Origin: Agarophyton chilense
Lineage: Eukaryota > Rhodophyta > Florideophyceae > Gracilariales > Gracilariaceae
Assembly: GCA_030374765.1 (NCBI GenBank)
Contig: JARGXX010000068.1
Coordinates: 2,666,001 to 2,730,000 of the forward strand
DNA: 64,000 nt
Direction: 5' to 3'
This document shows positions 43,536 through 55,031 of the stretch, in pieces; position 1 is the stretch's first letter, and every line of letters begins with the position of its first letter. A program made the translations under genes and the position numbers. The notes under the pieces are model-generated. The model did no database searches and was not told the origin of the DNA. It was given only the letters and a program-made list of their open reading frames with translations.

Positions 43536-44897
43536 TCACAAAGCCTGTGACTTTCCTTCACTTTCGGCCATTTCGCCGATGGTTCTTATAGCATCTCTAA
43601 TGACGACACAAGCCTGCTCAACCTCACCCTCATTGATGACAAGTGGTGGAGTAAGCCGAATGATGTGACCGTGTGTGGGCTTTGCCAGAACGCCATTTCT
43701 AGCCATCTCCACACAAACTTCCCATGCTGTACGCTCATTTCCAAGAACGTCTTCAATTTCGATGGCGTTCATCAGGCCGAGACCTCGAACCTCCTTAACC
43801 AGCTTCTTTGGAAGACCACGTTTAGTAAGGGCATCGCGCAACAGGTGGCCCATTTTTTCTGCATTGTCACACAAATGTTCATCCTCAAGGACGCTGAGGG
43901 CTTCCATTGCAACGGCGCAAGCAAGTGGGTTGCCTCCATATGTGGAACCGTGCTCACCAGGCCGCAACAAGCCCAACACCTCATCACTGCCCAATACAGC
44001 AGACACAGGATATACTCCACCGGACAAAGCCTTTCCAAGTACGACCATGTCCGGCTTGACATGGTCATGTTCCGAGGCGAGCATTCGACCGGTGCGACCC
44101 AGTCCAGTTTGCACCTCGTCGGCAATGAGAAGGACGTTGTGATCTTCACAAATTTGTTTGGCCGCTTTCAAATATCCTGGTTTAGGGATTACAACGCCTG
44201 CTTCGCCTTGAACGGGTTCAACCATAAAGGCACAGACATCTGGCTCGGACACCGCTCGCTCAAGCTGATCCAGGTTGTTGTAGTCGATAAGATCGTACCC
44301 TGGGACAAACGGTCCAAAGCCCTCTCTCGAAGTGGGATCGGAGCTTGACGAAATGGCAGCAATGGTTCGACCCCAGAAGTTACCCCTTGCAAACACGACA
44401 CGGGCGCAATCCGGTTGAATATGCTTGCAATCGTAGCCCCACCTCCTGGCGAGTTTGACGGCAGTTTCGCCACCCTCGACGCCAGTGTTCATGGGCAGGC
44501 AGCGCTCATAGCCAAAGGTGTCACAGAGACGCTGTTGAAACTTGCCCAAGAGATCGTTGTGGAAGGCGCGCGAGGTCAAGGTGAGGCGGGCAGCCTGTGT
44601 GGCGAGGGCGGTGACGATACGCGGATGACAGTGCCCCTGATTGACGGCGGAATAGGCGGCGAGGAAGTCGAGGTACTGGCGGCCATCAACATCCCAGGCG
44701 CGCGTGCCTTGGGCGCGCGACAGCACGACCGGAAGGGGGTGGTAGTTGTACGCGCCGTGCTTGTGCTCGAGGTCGATGGCGGCCTGCGCGGCGTGCGTCA
44801 TGTGAGAACGAGCGGAGGGGGAGGACGACGGTCGCGCGGAAACGGCTCGCAGGGGCTGCAGGCGGACCATGGCGGCGACTCGGAGAGAGGAGAACAT
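43536..44897 (-). CDS. OAT: Ornithine aminotransferase, mitochondrial
   Basis: A single-exon 453-residue PLP enzyme starting at ATG 44897. It converts ornithine and 2-oxoglutarate to glutamate semialdehyde and glutamate, linking arginine breakdown to proline. The first 32 residues ([24 protein letters not shown]...) are Arg/Ser-rich without acidic residues, a typical mitochondrial presequence. Class III aminotransferase marks follow: [67 protein letters not shown] with Asp260, and VLGKALSGG with the PLP lysine Lys289, then [11 protein letters not shown]. The NTGVEGGE and [16 protein letters not shown] words separate OAT from acetylornithine aminotransferase. GC-rich, like its neighbour across the divergent promoter. 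Confidence 0.95.
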   Translation of the reverse strand: MFSSLRVAAMVRLQPLRAVSARPSSSPSARSHMTHAAQAAIDLEHKHGAYNYHPLPVVLSRAQGTRAWDVDGRQYLDFLAAYSAVNQGHCHPRIVTALATQAARLTLTSRAFHNDLLGKFQQRLCDTFGYERCLPMNTGVEGGETAVKLARRWGYDCKHIQPDCARVVFARGNFWGRTIAAISSSSDPTSREGFGPFVPGYDLIDYNNLDQLERAVSEPDVCAFMVEPVQGEAGVVIPKPGYLKAAKQICEDHNVLLIADEVQTGLGRTGRMLASEHDHVKPDMVVLGKALSGGVYPVSAVLGSDEVLGLLRPGEHGSTYGGNPLACAVAMEALSVLEDEHLCDNAEKMGHLLRDALTKRGLPKKLVKEVRGLGLMNAIEIEDVLGNERTAWEVCVEMARNGVLAKPTHGHIIRLTPPLVINEGEVEQACVVIRDAIRTIGEMAESEGKSQAL

Positions 44898-45322
44898 GCG
44901 GAAGAACGAGGACGGAGACGTCGAACGACGATGAGTTGTGTGTTAAACGTCAAACGATGAGGGGGCGCACACTTCCACCACGCGCCGTCCCCCACAGCAA
45001 AGCAAAGCATCAAAGATTGCATGAGTAAGATCGCACCGAGGCAGATCGCACCGCGCCAGATTGTCCCAAGCCACATTGCACTGCACCGTGGCGGGTGCGT
45101 ATGGAAGCCGAATGCACCAAGCCGATGGCATCCTTGCGCGTGCCAGTCTCTGTAAGCACGGCAGTTGCTTACATCACTCAGCTGAGCCACAGCGCGCGCG
45201 CGCGCACGCACGCTTGTGCAAAGAGCTCCTGTGTGGATCGGCGCGGCGCGCGAAGAAGAGCTGGCCGCATCGACGCGCGGCTTGGAGGCGCGTGCAACGC
45301 GGAACGCACCCTCGCAGCTTCC
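44898..45322. promoter_or_regulatory. Shared upstream region of OAT and gamma carbonic anhydrase genes
   Basis: 425 bp between divergent starts. A (GC/CA)-rich run GCGCGCGCGCGC lies near 45190-45205. Frames here are continuations of shadows. Co-regulation of two mitochondrial proteins is possible but not shown. Confidence 0.35.
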
Positions 45323-46259
45323 ATGTTGGTCATGCGGCGTGCCGCCTATGCGGCGGGCATGATGATCCGCGAGACGGGGCAGGCGCTCGATCGTCTGGGC
45401 TCCAGTCTGCAAGGCAAATACGCGTATATGGAGCAGCGTAAGTCACAATCCCCCTTCCTCCTTCTCGCGTCTTCGTCGCGTCTTCGTCGCGTCTTCGTCG
45501 CGTTTGTGTCGCGTCCCCATCGGCCTGCTCCTCGCACCGCGCTAACCAACCCGCCTTTGCTTGTCGCGTGCAGTTAGCAGGCACCGCCAGATCATGAACT
45601 TGGAGACCGCCAAGCCCATCATATCGGCACCGGCTTTCATAGCGCCGTCTGCGTCGCTTATTGGCAACGTTGAGCTGTCGCCGTCGTCCTCCGTGTGGTA
45701 CGGCGCCGTGCTTCGAGCGGACAGCGCTCCGATTCTCATCGGGCCGCGCGCGTCAATTGGCGATCGCGCTGTTGTTCGAGGCGCGTCGCACGTCGATGCC
45801 GATGCCACCGTGCACCCCGGTGCCGTCATCGACTCGGCCCAGATTGGCGCGCGCGCTGTGGTGGGGTCATCCGCCGTCGTTGCCCCCGGCGCAACCGTCG
45901 CAGAGCAATCTGTCTTGCGCGACGGCTCTTACTTGCCAGAAGGCGCCAGCACAGCCCCCGGTCAGATTTGGTCCGGTTCGCCCGCCCAAATGGAACGCCA
46001 ACTTACGCAAGACGAAATCAGCGCCATCGCCACAAACGTGCAAGACCTCGTCACCTTGGCCGGCGCGCACGCAACAGAATGTGGCAAGACGCATGAACAG
46101 ATAGAAGCGGAGAAATTGAGACAGGCGCTCATGGAAGAGCGATCTGAAGATTATAATAGTCACCTGGGGTTATTAGGCAAAGAAAAAGAGATTGTTGAGA
46201 CGCAAGCTACTCACATTGAGCGCGATCGAGAGGAACAGCGCAAGGTTGGCACCGCCTGA
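45323..46259 (+). CDS. Gamma carbonic anhydrase(-like) subunit of mitochondrial complex I
   Basis: Exons 45323-45437 and 45574-46259 (136-bp intron, phase 1) encode 266 residues. In plants, algae and some protists gamma-CA proteins form a trimer on the membrane arm of complex I. The N-terminus MLVMRRAAYAAGMMIRETGQ and ALDRLGSSLQGKY, and EQLSRHRQIMNL across the splice, are hallmarks of the family. Then come left-handed beta-helix repeats (SASLIGNVELSPSSSVWYGAVLRAD, IGPRASIGDRAVVRG, VHPGAVIDSAQIGARAVVGSSAVVAPGATV) and the GQIWSGSPAQMERQLTQDEI helix. Of the three zinc histidines expected in active enzymes only one candidate (in VHPGA) is obvious, so this is probably a catalytically inactive CAL-type subunit. 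The charged C-terminal tail is longer than usual. Confidence 0.9.
45466..45509 (+). repeat. 11-bp tandem repeat inside the gamma-CA intron
   Basis: CGCGTCTTCGT repeats three times exactly, with a fourth diverged copy (CGCGTTTGTGT), inside the only intron of the gamma carbonic anhydrase gene. The repeat accounts for a third of that intron and for its extra length. Confidence 0.8.
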
Positions 46260-48424
46260 ACATGTTTTAGCAATTGTTGGCATCTTCATCGCACGCCTGG
46301 CTTTACCCTGCTTTCAATCTGTTTGGCATATCGCACATTGTTGTTGTGTTCAAATTCAGCTGCTGTGTAAACCTCCCACTTGTCCTTTTCTGTCCACGAC
46401 TACCAACGGTAGCTCTTTTCTTTCTGCAATCTATTCTGGTGGTTGAATTACTTTTTGGCTCCATTCCGAGACATCCTCGAAGCCATCAATCATGTAAGCG
46501 TGCGAGCACGTCAGTTTCGCTTTGAGCGATGCTTTGGTAGTGCTCCTTCTACGTGGTCGTTCTTCGCCAACCTCGTTCTGAGAAGATTAGTCTAAATACC
46601 TATCTTGTATGAAACGAACATGGATAGTAATTATGAATGTCCCTCATCGGACCCATCACCGATCTTGGTTTTCAGGACTGCGTCGAAGCGAGCGTTTGCA
46701 TATTTCACCGCGCCACGATTTTACATCCTCTTTAAGACAACTCGCTCCAAGGTGATCATAAAACTCCACCATTAGAAACCGTTTGCTTCCTTTTGATCAT
46801 GATGGTCAGCCTACTCTGTGGCTTTCACTGACGATTTGCGTCAGAATGACGCGAAACGAGTCCACAACGTTCCAGCAACATACCTCTTCCCTTTTCAGAT
46901 CCTGAGCTACCGTACGGACACATCATCAGCGGGGTTTGCGGATGGAACGCTGTAGGTTGTCGGACATGAGGGGCTGGAGATTGGGACTGTGTGTGAAGGG
47001 ACAAGGGGACTAAATACAACCGCAAACTGAAACCCCAGTCGACAAGAATGCTCGAGTAAGTTTAGCAACGTGTAGTGTATGTTGGACATTTGGCGCGAAG
47101 TAATAGATATGGAGAACAACGTTTTGTCACATCGTAGCCCTCGCAAAGATATTCTACTCAGTTCAGTCATTTCCAAAGGATTTCAGGTGCTTCGTGGAAC
47201 TATAAGGCAGTGAACTGTCGCTCACCGGAGAGGAAAGTGCAACCTGTGATGAAGCTAACCACACATGTCCACCAATATACTTCGCATCTTGAGTTTTTCA
47301 TGTCAATCTTGTTAAACAGCAACTCCCTCTAATGCCAAACAAGGGGTGCTTGTGACGTGAAACCCTAGTGCAGAAACTCAACGGGTTTAGACCAGACAAG
47401 TTGTTCCACAAACGAAATTCGACAGATTTGTGCCAGGCGGCGAGCAGACGGTGCGCCAAAGCGTGGAACCAAAAGAACCAACAACGAAAAGGAAGAGAAC
47501 TCAAGAAGAGGTTGACACGACTCACCAAGACTGAGTCGCATTATCGCCGTGTGTTGCGCGAAAAGGGCGCTTTAAGCTTTGCAAAAGATATATCAAGATG
47601 AAACGTATCTTACTTCAGAGGCGAGGCGGATCACAGAGGATGATTCTGACCCGAAAGCATTGTGTAGGCATGAGAAATGGTGAGCAAGTTATTTGGGAGT
47701 TGGCAATCTACCTACCCTTCGAAGCGTGCTTGTATGCCTTGCCCGTATTTAAAACGAAGGTACGAGACGTGGACAATTATCTCTTGAAACAAATAGTTTC
47801 CCCGGACCTTTTTCTTCTCTAAGTCACACGTCCATCGTGCCTCGAATGTCGTAAGTCGAACCACTGAGAGCTTAATCTTCATCCTAATTCTTTCATGAAG
47901 AAGAAAGCGGTTTCGTGCAAGGAGGAGCACATGATTTTACTTGTGCAAATCCTGTAGTACTTAAGTGTGTAGTGCGAGATATCCCATCAGAGTTAGTTCT
48001 TGCCCAAATCACATCCAACCTTGACTTCTGTGGCGAAACTTGACATCTGTCTCGAAACATCAACGTCGATGTCGCTCCTCACCGCCAAAGACGGGGTCGG
48101 AATGGTTGCAACTGTAAAGCTTATTGGCTCTAAAAAAAATCGCGATTTGCTCAGAGGCAGAAAGGCTATGACTTGTGGTCCTTAAGTTCCCACTCCAAAA
48201 GTTGTATCTCACACCTTACGGACACCACAGAAAAGTTCGAGAATGGTTTTCAATACAATACATTTCGAACCAGGGGTTAATAATCCATCAACTAATGGTG
48301 AAGCGTCGAAGCTCTTGCATACTTAAGTTGAGAACTGAACAAGGAAATGTTTAGCAAACGGTCAGCGCAGATCTCTGGTACAATCTAACAGTCTTTTCAC
48401 ATCGTTTATCGGCGTCCGGTAAGC
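46260..48424. other. Intergenic, no gene recognised
   Basis: 2.2 kb. The longest plausible frame is 47368-47601 on the plus strand (77 codons, very basic, RKGRELKKRL), which could be an exon or chance. No tRNA or repeat family is seen. Confidence 0.4.
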
Positions 48425-49027
48425 ATGGCCAACATTAAGTTTTCGGTGCCCGTCAACTCTGCGTGTTTCTCCCCATGTATTGCTCTGCATTTCGCAACGC
48501 CATTCTCAGGACAAGCACTAATTCAATCATGCGCTGTTCCTCAGAAAAGCGTCAATGCCACCCGAGTCCGTATGGAAGCTCAAACAGTTCAGTCTGCGGG
48601 CACCTCGCAGCAAACAGCGGTGTGGCCGCCACCAGGAATGACCGAAGAGTGGGCTGAAGCAGTGCAACGACTTTCCAGTTCAATCAGGGAAGCAACTTTT
48701 TCTGATGCCGATGCTGCCCTCCAAGAAGCCGATGGGGATGAGGCACTCGCACTTCGCTACATGACGGAATCAAGCATGTCCGAAATCAAACAGAAACGTG
48801 AGCGTGCCGTCGAAAAAGCGAGAGCCATGGGTGATGACAAGCGTGTCGACGCACTCAGAGAAGCACAGCTTAGAAGAAGAGCTACCGGTAGTGCCAAGGA
48901 TTTCTTCAAAGGCTTTGTTGAAGTTGAAGGAAGATATGTAGACGCTGGGTACGTTGATGAAGATTCAGATGCCATGGGAAAACTCTCCAACGCCATCAAA
49001 GGCTTATTTGGAAGAGGAAAGAAATGA
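48425..49027 (+). CDS. Unknown protein, probably plastid-targeted
   Basis: A 200-residue single-exon protein starting at ATG 48425. Residues 1 to about 50 lack acidic residues and are rich in Ser, Ala, Val and Cys, as in plastid transit peptides. The mature part starts near a WPPPGMTEEWAEAVQRL helix. A DADAALQEADGDEALALRYM stretch resembles a UBA or EF-Ts-type three-helix unit. A Lys/Arg-rich helix follows, and the end is Lys/Gly-rich (AIKGLFGRGKK). I do not recognise the family. Coding quality looks good: even codon use, clear start, single frame without competing ORFs. Function unknown. Confidence 0.65.
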   Translation: MANIKFSVPVNSACFSPCIALHFATPFSGQALIQSCAVPQKSVNATRVRMEAQTVQSAGTSQQTAVWPPPGMTEEWAEAVQRLSSSIREATFSDADAALQEADGDEALALRYMTESSMSEIKQKRERAVEKARAMGDDKRVDALREAQLRRRATGSAKDFFKGFVEVEGRYVDAGYVDEDSDAMGKLSNAIKGLFGRGKK

Positions 49028-52000
49028 TTGTGTTTGTATGGTGTATGGAAGGGACGAAATGCAATCAGGGTGTAAACTAGAACCCTTTCGGAAAAAAGAC
49101 CTGTTATTGTACGTCCACACGCAAGGTGATGATGCGAAAGCAGCGAAAGAAACTCGCCGAACAGGCTATGATGACCACATTCACCTTCGGAAAACAGTGC
49201 AGTCCCAGCTCGAAATTGGGTAATCGATCTCGCGGTGTGTACTCGATAGTCTCTGCCGCTACTTCTGTTTCGGATCGGCTCAGAATGTGTGAATTGACGA
49301 AATCTATTGTGGCAGAAAGCAATACTCGGTCCCGTGCATCTACGTGATCGATCTGCTCTAGTAATTTCAGCTTAACGGCCTCACCATGCTCCTCGCTACG
49401 AGCCTTGGAGGATATGCATACCATCCTATGAATAGAGTTTCTTCCAGCATTGATTATCGCCCGTCTCATGTTACGTAGCTTGTCCTCAAGACATCACTTT
49501 TGGTTCACATTGGGATCGACCGCTGAGCGGATGATTCGTTTCCCCGGAACAAAATCTCGACAAGCATACCAGGTCCATAGTTCATGTATTTCGACTGTTT
49601 AGTACATTTCTCGCAGCCTCTAGCACAGTGTGCGACAAGTCGTCAACACCATAAAAACCTCTTCTGAAAACGTAGCCACCCACTTCAAGCAGAAGTCGTG
49701 ACATCTCAACGGCGCCGCCTTCACGTTTGGCAGAGGTGACAAATTCTTTATGTGCTGCCAGTCCACGTACAGTAAGCCTTTCACTACCATTGCCTCTCGC
49801 TCTCCATTTGCAGTTTACTTCAGCTACTCATCTTCAATTAACCTTCATACTATATCGCCATCTGCGCATACCACAAAGACCCGCTCCGCGTCTACCGCGT
49901 TTTGTCGCCAAAGGCCCCGTAATTCGGTCTTGTGTCGTAAGGAAAATCGGTTCTCCAAACCAGCACACAATTTCCCTCGATTCTCCGCACCTTCAGACCT
50001 CTAAGGAAATCTCATAAACATTTCTGTCGGTACAAGGTTTTCAGGAAAATGGCTGTTGTGTATTTTCTTTCGCTGGACACCCTCGACCAACTTTTGTGTT
50101 TCATAGACAAATCCCGAGATGCTCTTTAAGCTGACCAATCGCGTGGTCGAGTTTTTTACGCCCGAGTGCAGTTCAATTTTCCGCTCAAGATATCTGGTCA
50201 TGTTTCATCTTTGGACAACAACCGCCTATCTTCCCTTTTTCTCGAAGCTGTTAATCGCCACATCTTGGGACATCTGCCAACAACGACTAATAATAAACTT
50301 GACCTAAATCCTTCTTCGCCACCGTACGGCATTCACAACGTTTTATTTTCTCGTTCATGTACGATCCAACGGGATAAAGACAAGGAGCATATTTCATCGC
50401 AAAATGAAAAAGAGCTACTTCTGCATATCTACTTTTCTTCCTTCAAACTCTCCCTCCTGGATATATTCCAAAAACCTTTTTACTCTTCTCTCTTGTTTTG
50501 ACCTAGAGCTTGGAAATCGGTAAAGTCAGAAGGTGTCACAGTTGCTGTGTGAGTGATAAGCATAGCCTCGGGATACACATCCCACTCGCACAATAGCCGT
50601 ATTTTCCCAGCCTAGCTACCGGCTCGTTTTCTGAGATGACGAAGCGGTTTGCGACGCAGACAGTGACCCAGCAAGAATGCGTTTTATATAGCAATTATCT
50701 AGCTAGACTTTGTGTGAAGTAGGTCTATTTGCGTGTCTTGCTTGCAAAGCTTCAACAACTGCATTGGAATCAGCAGATATCTTCACAGTTTTCTCTCTCT
50801 CGCCACTTCTATTGCCGCAGCAACTTGCACCGCCAGTTTTGCGACAGTGCACTCCGCTGGGATCACTTATTTTCTGTAGTTGTCGGTAGGTTTTTGCGGT
50901 GCATTCAAACTTTCCCGCCCCAACTTTTTCCTGTTGCAATGGTCTCACGTGCTATGCGCCTCGCAGCGGCTTGCCTGTCTCCGCTAGCCCGACTAACAAT
51001 GAACCTTGCCAGACGAAAAAGAAACTGAGACAATTGTAAAGACCGAAAACCACTACGACTGGGAACTGCTCTCGGAAATATTGTGCTTTCGACTCAAGTT
51101 CAAGTTTTCACGCTCCTTTCTTTCGTAGCTTCAATCTGGTGTGTGGTGAGAAACGGGATTCTTGGATCACTTGCGATGACGGCCGCAAAAGCGTCGACAA
51201 TTTGAACGAAATCGAGGATATGGAAACCAATTGTGATATGCACGAGATGGCTATTCAACTGGTTCATGATTTCGTAATGAGCACCGTTGTCTATGTATTC
51301 TAGAATATCTGCCAGTGTGAAGCGGCTCAGTCATTATCAGAATTCGGCCTAATAGAGTGCTGGCCTTCTGTAAAAGAGACCGTGTATTGGAAAAGACTCA
51401 GATAGCGTTTTCAGCCATTGTACTCATGAAGAGGGATGGAGAAATTACAACAAATTATCAGTACAAGAAATAGGGGACTACTTGACTTTACATACCTTTT
51501 CAACTGACACTATCGGATTCCTTGTAATAATTTGCGATCCCTTTCATGACAAGATTACGACACCTCTATTCGAACCGAATATTGCAGGTTCGCCTCAACT
51601 TCTTATTTGCTGAGCATTTGAATGCATGACCTCCCAGGAGATTGCATCGTATTACCACTGATATTACACTGCAATACCTAATCTAGTCATACTTTACATT
51701 CACCACCGATCGGAGGTTTCTCACAGACGCACGTTAGGTCGTTGCAACAGGCAAACCCAGACTTCACAAAGCCACGAAGACAACAGCGACGTGTTGCTTT
51801 GGGATATTTAATGATAATTACATTGACTCACATAGAAGGATGGAGACAGGCCAACCAGGAAGAATTTCGTGTGTACATGCAACGCTTATGATGTACATCA
51901 CATTTGCTGATACTTTGCTATTTCGTACAGAGGAGAGGCTAATATACTAATATATAGAAGGCATGCATGCTCTTTACTGAGCGGGTGTTGACTTCAAAGG

Positions 52001-52140
52001 AACGGCTGCACCCACCGCTCTGCAGCAAAATCTGCATCTTGAAGCAGTGAGTGTAGGCGCTCTATATAGATTGACCCAAAGCACTGACGATAGCATTCGA
52101 CTTCACCTTTCCGTGTAACGTTGTTAAACAGCACGGGAAG
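49028..52140. other. Long stretch without an assignable gene
   Basis: 3.1 kb. The right-hand two-thirds hold only short frames. Between 49104 and about 49790 the minus strand shows three blocks with coding character (described separately). A minus-strand frame at 50703-50948 (81 codons) is also without match. No tRNA found. Confidence 0.4.
49104..49790 (-). CDS. Possible spliced gene of unknown family (partial model)
   Basis: On the minus strand three blocks read like protein. The first, about 49776-49590, includes VRGLAAHKEFVTSAKREGG and LLEVGGYVFRRGFYGVDD. The second, near 49560-49495, includes RDFVPGKRIIRSAVDPNV. The third is 49487-49104 with KLRNMRRAIINAGRNS and LLEQIDHVDARDRVLL. Blocks two and three share a frame separated by one TGA; block one is in another frame. 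Short introns could join them, with donor candidates GTACTA near 49610 and GTATGC near 49560, but I could not fix the structure or find a start codon. I do not recognise the protein. It may also be a decaying gene. Confidence 0.35.
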
Positions 52141-54045
52141 ATGGTCCAAAGCATATATTTTCCAGCGTGGTTCATTGTTGGGTTTTGGTTATGTCTGTTG
52201 GTGGCAACTGAAACAAGATCGGTGAAAATTGCCAACTACAGCTATCTGGATCACCCTTTGTATACAAACAATGACTACAACGAATCTCGGCCAACACCTG
52301 TCGTTATGAACAGATACTATCGATTGTTTAAAAGAGGTCACTCGACTCTGGGCATGCTCTTCTCTCCGCAGTCAGCATTGTACTATCGTTTCCCATCGGG
52401 GACACCATTCTCATCAACGGCTTTGGACTCTCTTTTCATCGCCCCAACTGGCCAAAAGAATAACAATAAAGCTTATGTAGAAGTGCATCTGAATTATCGC
52501 TCTCGTGTATTTCTGCTGCTCAACGCACCCAATTTAGGTAGAAGGCAACTACAGAACCTTACTTCCGTTGAAGGATTGGACAATACCTGGACCGGATTGT
52601 TTGCGCTTCGCTCTTCATCTGAAAGGGATATCGAAGTGGGGGATGCGAAGCGAACTGGTAGGCAGTTTAAGTTACCATCACATGCAGCCGTTGTTGAAAC
52701 AATCGTGGAAAAGGGCGCCCCGCTGTCCCTGCCGTATCCGAGTTCAGTTAAAGTGAATGGACTCTCGTGCAATCGAGTGACGTTGCTGTTCGCAAATACA
52801 AGTGAAAATGGAAGTGTCGAGGCATTCGAGTACCCTCATGTTCCTGAAACGGTATGGTCCCCATTTAATGGGGATGTTGTGGATAACGTGAACGTGAGAG
52901 CCAATGAAAGGTGTCCAGATTGGCTTCATGATCTTCATGTAACAGAGACAAGAGATCGCGATGTAGCCAAACAGCTAGGCGAACCGTTGATGTGGCGAAC
53001 ATGGCATCCTCCGATCGACAGCATTTATTGGTGTTATTATGATCACGAGCATGGCTCGTTTCCAGGAGAGTACCGGCCAATGTTTGGATACACAGCTTGG
53101 AAAACGGCAGATTCTGCCACTACTCATGGAAGACAGGATGAATCTCATGACGGGTTCAAGACATTTTCTTTTGTTCTAGAGGAACAACAGCTTGTCGTTG
53201 TAATTGTAGTTCACATGCATCTCAGCCGCGGAAGACGATTCGTTACTAGACATCACACAAGTATACTGGCAATATTGAATCAGAATTGGGAATTGTTGGT
53301 TGAGTTCCAAATGAAACAAGACTTTGGTGCTGCTATGGCAACATTGAGCAGTGGGTCAACGATTGGGATTGACGTTCATGAAAAGGAGATTTTGCGGGAG
53401 TTGGGAATGTTTGGAAAAAAATCTGGGAGGCGCTTCAATGTTCTCCGTGTGGACGAGAACTTCCCAAACAGCGTGGACCAAAGGTTCAAATTGAATAAGA
53501 AGATAACAAGTGCAAGTGACAAGCGACAAGTGCTTCGCGGAATATATGAGCAGTGGAGTGGTCCTCTAAACACATGCTCATGGTCAAAAAGGCGATATGG
53601 TAGTGGTACGGACAGAGGTATTTCATTCGACATCCGAAACCCAGCAACTGCTTTGGTGGGTCTACTAGTAACGCCACGTCACCAGGCGGTTCAGAAACTA
53701 TCCGGAGACAGTATGGATCGATTCATTCGCATCGATGCGGATGTAGAAATCGGTCCGAAGCACTGCTGGTTTGATATCTTCTCCAGTGAAGCCGGAATCG
53801 ATGTGGAAAAAACCGGAGGCGTTTTCTACACAGATGCCTATTTCAGGGGTGTGAAGAAGTCTCCTGGGACATTCTATCCACGCCAATACATGAAAATGAG
53901 CAGCATCTCAGACATTGTGGTGGTTAAGGCGGGTAAACTGCTCGTCTCTGATGCATGGAATGGACATTATTTCTACGACGACGGCATAGCCAGCGGTAGA
54001 CGCTTGCTCAACGCTGAAGGCGCTGTGCGTGCCGGCGTGAACTAA
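52141..54045 (+). CDS. Secreted protein of unknown function
   Basis: A 634-residue single-exon protein starting at ATG 52141. The N-terminus (about 1-26, IYFPAWFIVGFWLCLLVATE) is a clear signal peptide. There is no further membrane helix, so it is secreted or lumenal. Several N-glycosylation sequons (NYS, NES, NLT, NTS) fit that. A striking block is SIYWCYYDHEHGSFPGEYRP, with a DHEHGS-P motif rich in metal-ligand-type residues, followed by FVLEEQQLVVVIVVHMHLSRG. This resembles beta-sandwich extracellular proteins of fungi and algae that carry HDHE-like motifs, but I cannot name a family. Six or more cysteines could form disulfides. It follows a gene-poor stretch. Confidence 0.7.
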   Translation: MVQSIYFPAWFIVGFWLCLLVATETRSVKIANYSYLDHPLYTNNDYNESRPTPVVMNRYYRLFKRGHSTLGMLFSPQSALYYRFPSGTPFSSTALDSLFIAPTGQKNNNKAYVEVHLNYRSRVFLLLNAPNLGRRQLQNLTSVEGLDNTWTGLFALRSSSERDIEVGDAKRTGRQFKLPSHAAVVETIVEKGAPLSLPYPSSVKVNGLSCNRVTLLFANTSENGSVEAFEYPHVPETVWSPFNGDVVDNVNVRANERCPDWLHDLHVTETRDRDVAKQLGEPLMWRTWHPPIDSIYWCYYDHEHGSFPGEYRPMFGYTAWKTADSATTHGRQDESHDGFKTFSFVLEEQQLVVVIVVHMHLSRGRRFVTRHHTSILAILNQNWELLVEFQMKQDFGAAMATLSSGSTIGIDVHEKEILRELGMFGKKSGRRFNVLRVDENFPNSVDQRFKLNKKITSASDKRQVLRGIYEQWSGPLNTCSWSKRRYGSGTDRGISFDIRNPATALVGLLVTPRHQAVQKLSGDSMDRFIRIDADVEIGPKHCWFDIFSSEAGIDVEKTGGVFYTDAYFRGVKKSPGTFYPRQYMKMSSISDIVVVKAGKLLVSDAWNGHYFYDDGIASGRRLLNAEGAVRAGVN

Positions 54046-54511
54046 GCAGTGACCACTTGCTTGATCAGCCTTTTTTTCTCTATTGTAAAACTAGTTAGGA
54101 ATTTCTTCACTTATTTGGAAAACTCGAGGGTTCGGAAGAAGCCTTAACCCATTTTAATCTAAAAATACTTATCTCCACTACAGTTGTAATGATATGAGGT
54201 AGCCAATAATAATATTGCAAGAAAAAGCGCACACAAGGTTGAAAAAACGTGTATGAAAGACTCCAGGAACACGTGTCCAAATACGTTTCATGTATACGCT
54301 GGAATCAAGGTTTCCTGTCTCAACTATTATTGGTAGAGAGAGGACAAAACCACTTGGCAGTTCTATAACCAAAAGCTTTTAATAGAAAACGACTGTTGAC
54401 CAATGGTAGGCAGAACTCACCCCACACTTGCATAGATAAACAATCGCGTTCAAAAGGATTATCACAGCTCCCCAGTGATTCTGTGTGGAAGAAAAACTTG
54501 ATGCAGGTCAT
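54046..54511. other. 3' flank of the secreted-protein gene and tRNA downstream region
   Basis: 466 bp without a gene. It contains AT-rich sequence, and near 54492-54496 an A5 run that is the likely T5 polymerase III terminator of the minus-strand tRNA. Confidence 0.5.
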
Positions 54512-54585
54512 AGTCCCCAGTGGGGCTTGAACCCACGGCCTCGAGATTAACAGTCCCGCGCTCTAACCAGCTGAGCTATGGAGAC
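54512..54585 (-). tRNA. tRNA-Asn (anticodon GUU)
   Basis: A 74-nt cloverleaf on the minus strand without an intron: acceptor GTCTCCA/TGGGGAC, D-arm GCTC-AGCTGGTTA-GAGC, anticodon arm CGGGA-CTGTTAA-TCTCG with anticodon GTT, and T-arm GTGGG-TTCAAGC-CCCAC. All stems pair, with T-G wobbles in the acceptor and the anticodon stem. The discriminator position reads U (T in the gene), whereas eukaryotic tRNA-Asn normally has G there. A T5 run about 16 nt downstream can end transcription. CCA is not encoded. Confidence 0.95.
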
Positions 54586-55031
54586 AAGTGCCTGTGCTTA
54601 TGCGTTTTGCACGACTCAGTATAGCCTATTAACCGTATTGTTTTTTCAACACACTCGCTGCGCACATGCAACTCACGGCAAAGACACAATGGCCCCGCGT
54701 CGACGCCAACCCGTTAGCCCGTCAGGCAACCACTGGTTGACGGTCAACAAGCTCACACCCTACCCAACCAATGACCGTGAACTGCACCACGAGCCGGGTA
54801 TCTGGACAAGTGCTTGAGAGCAGGGAAGGGTAATATACTCTCCCTCAGCTGGCGACGTCCTGTCGTAGAACCGCCCGTACAAAACTAGCCGCTCGATGAG
54901 TCATCTTGGGCAGGACAAAACCTGCGTTGCTTGTCGTCTACAGCTTTACTTTCCCTCTTTCAAACTTACCACAAACATGTCTATATACACCAGGCTAAGC
55001 CAAACACAAGCGCTTTTACGCTTTAACAATT
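54586..55031. other. Intergenic between tRNA-Asn and the cysteine-repeat gene
   Basis: 446 bp. A 79-codon frame at 54578-54817 overlaps the tRNA flank and is not credible. Otherwise nothing is seen. Confidence 0.4.

Noticed and set aside
43665-44348. 227-codon frame opposite the ornithine aminotransferase gene
   Set aside because: It is the shadow of a well-recognised gene on the other strand and has no family resemblance.
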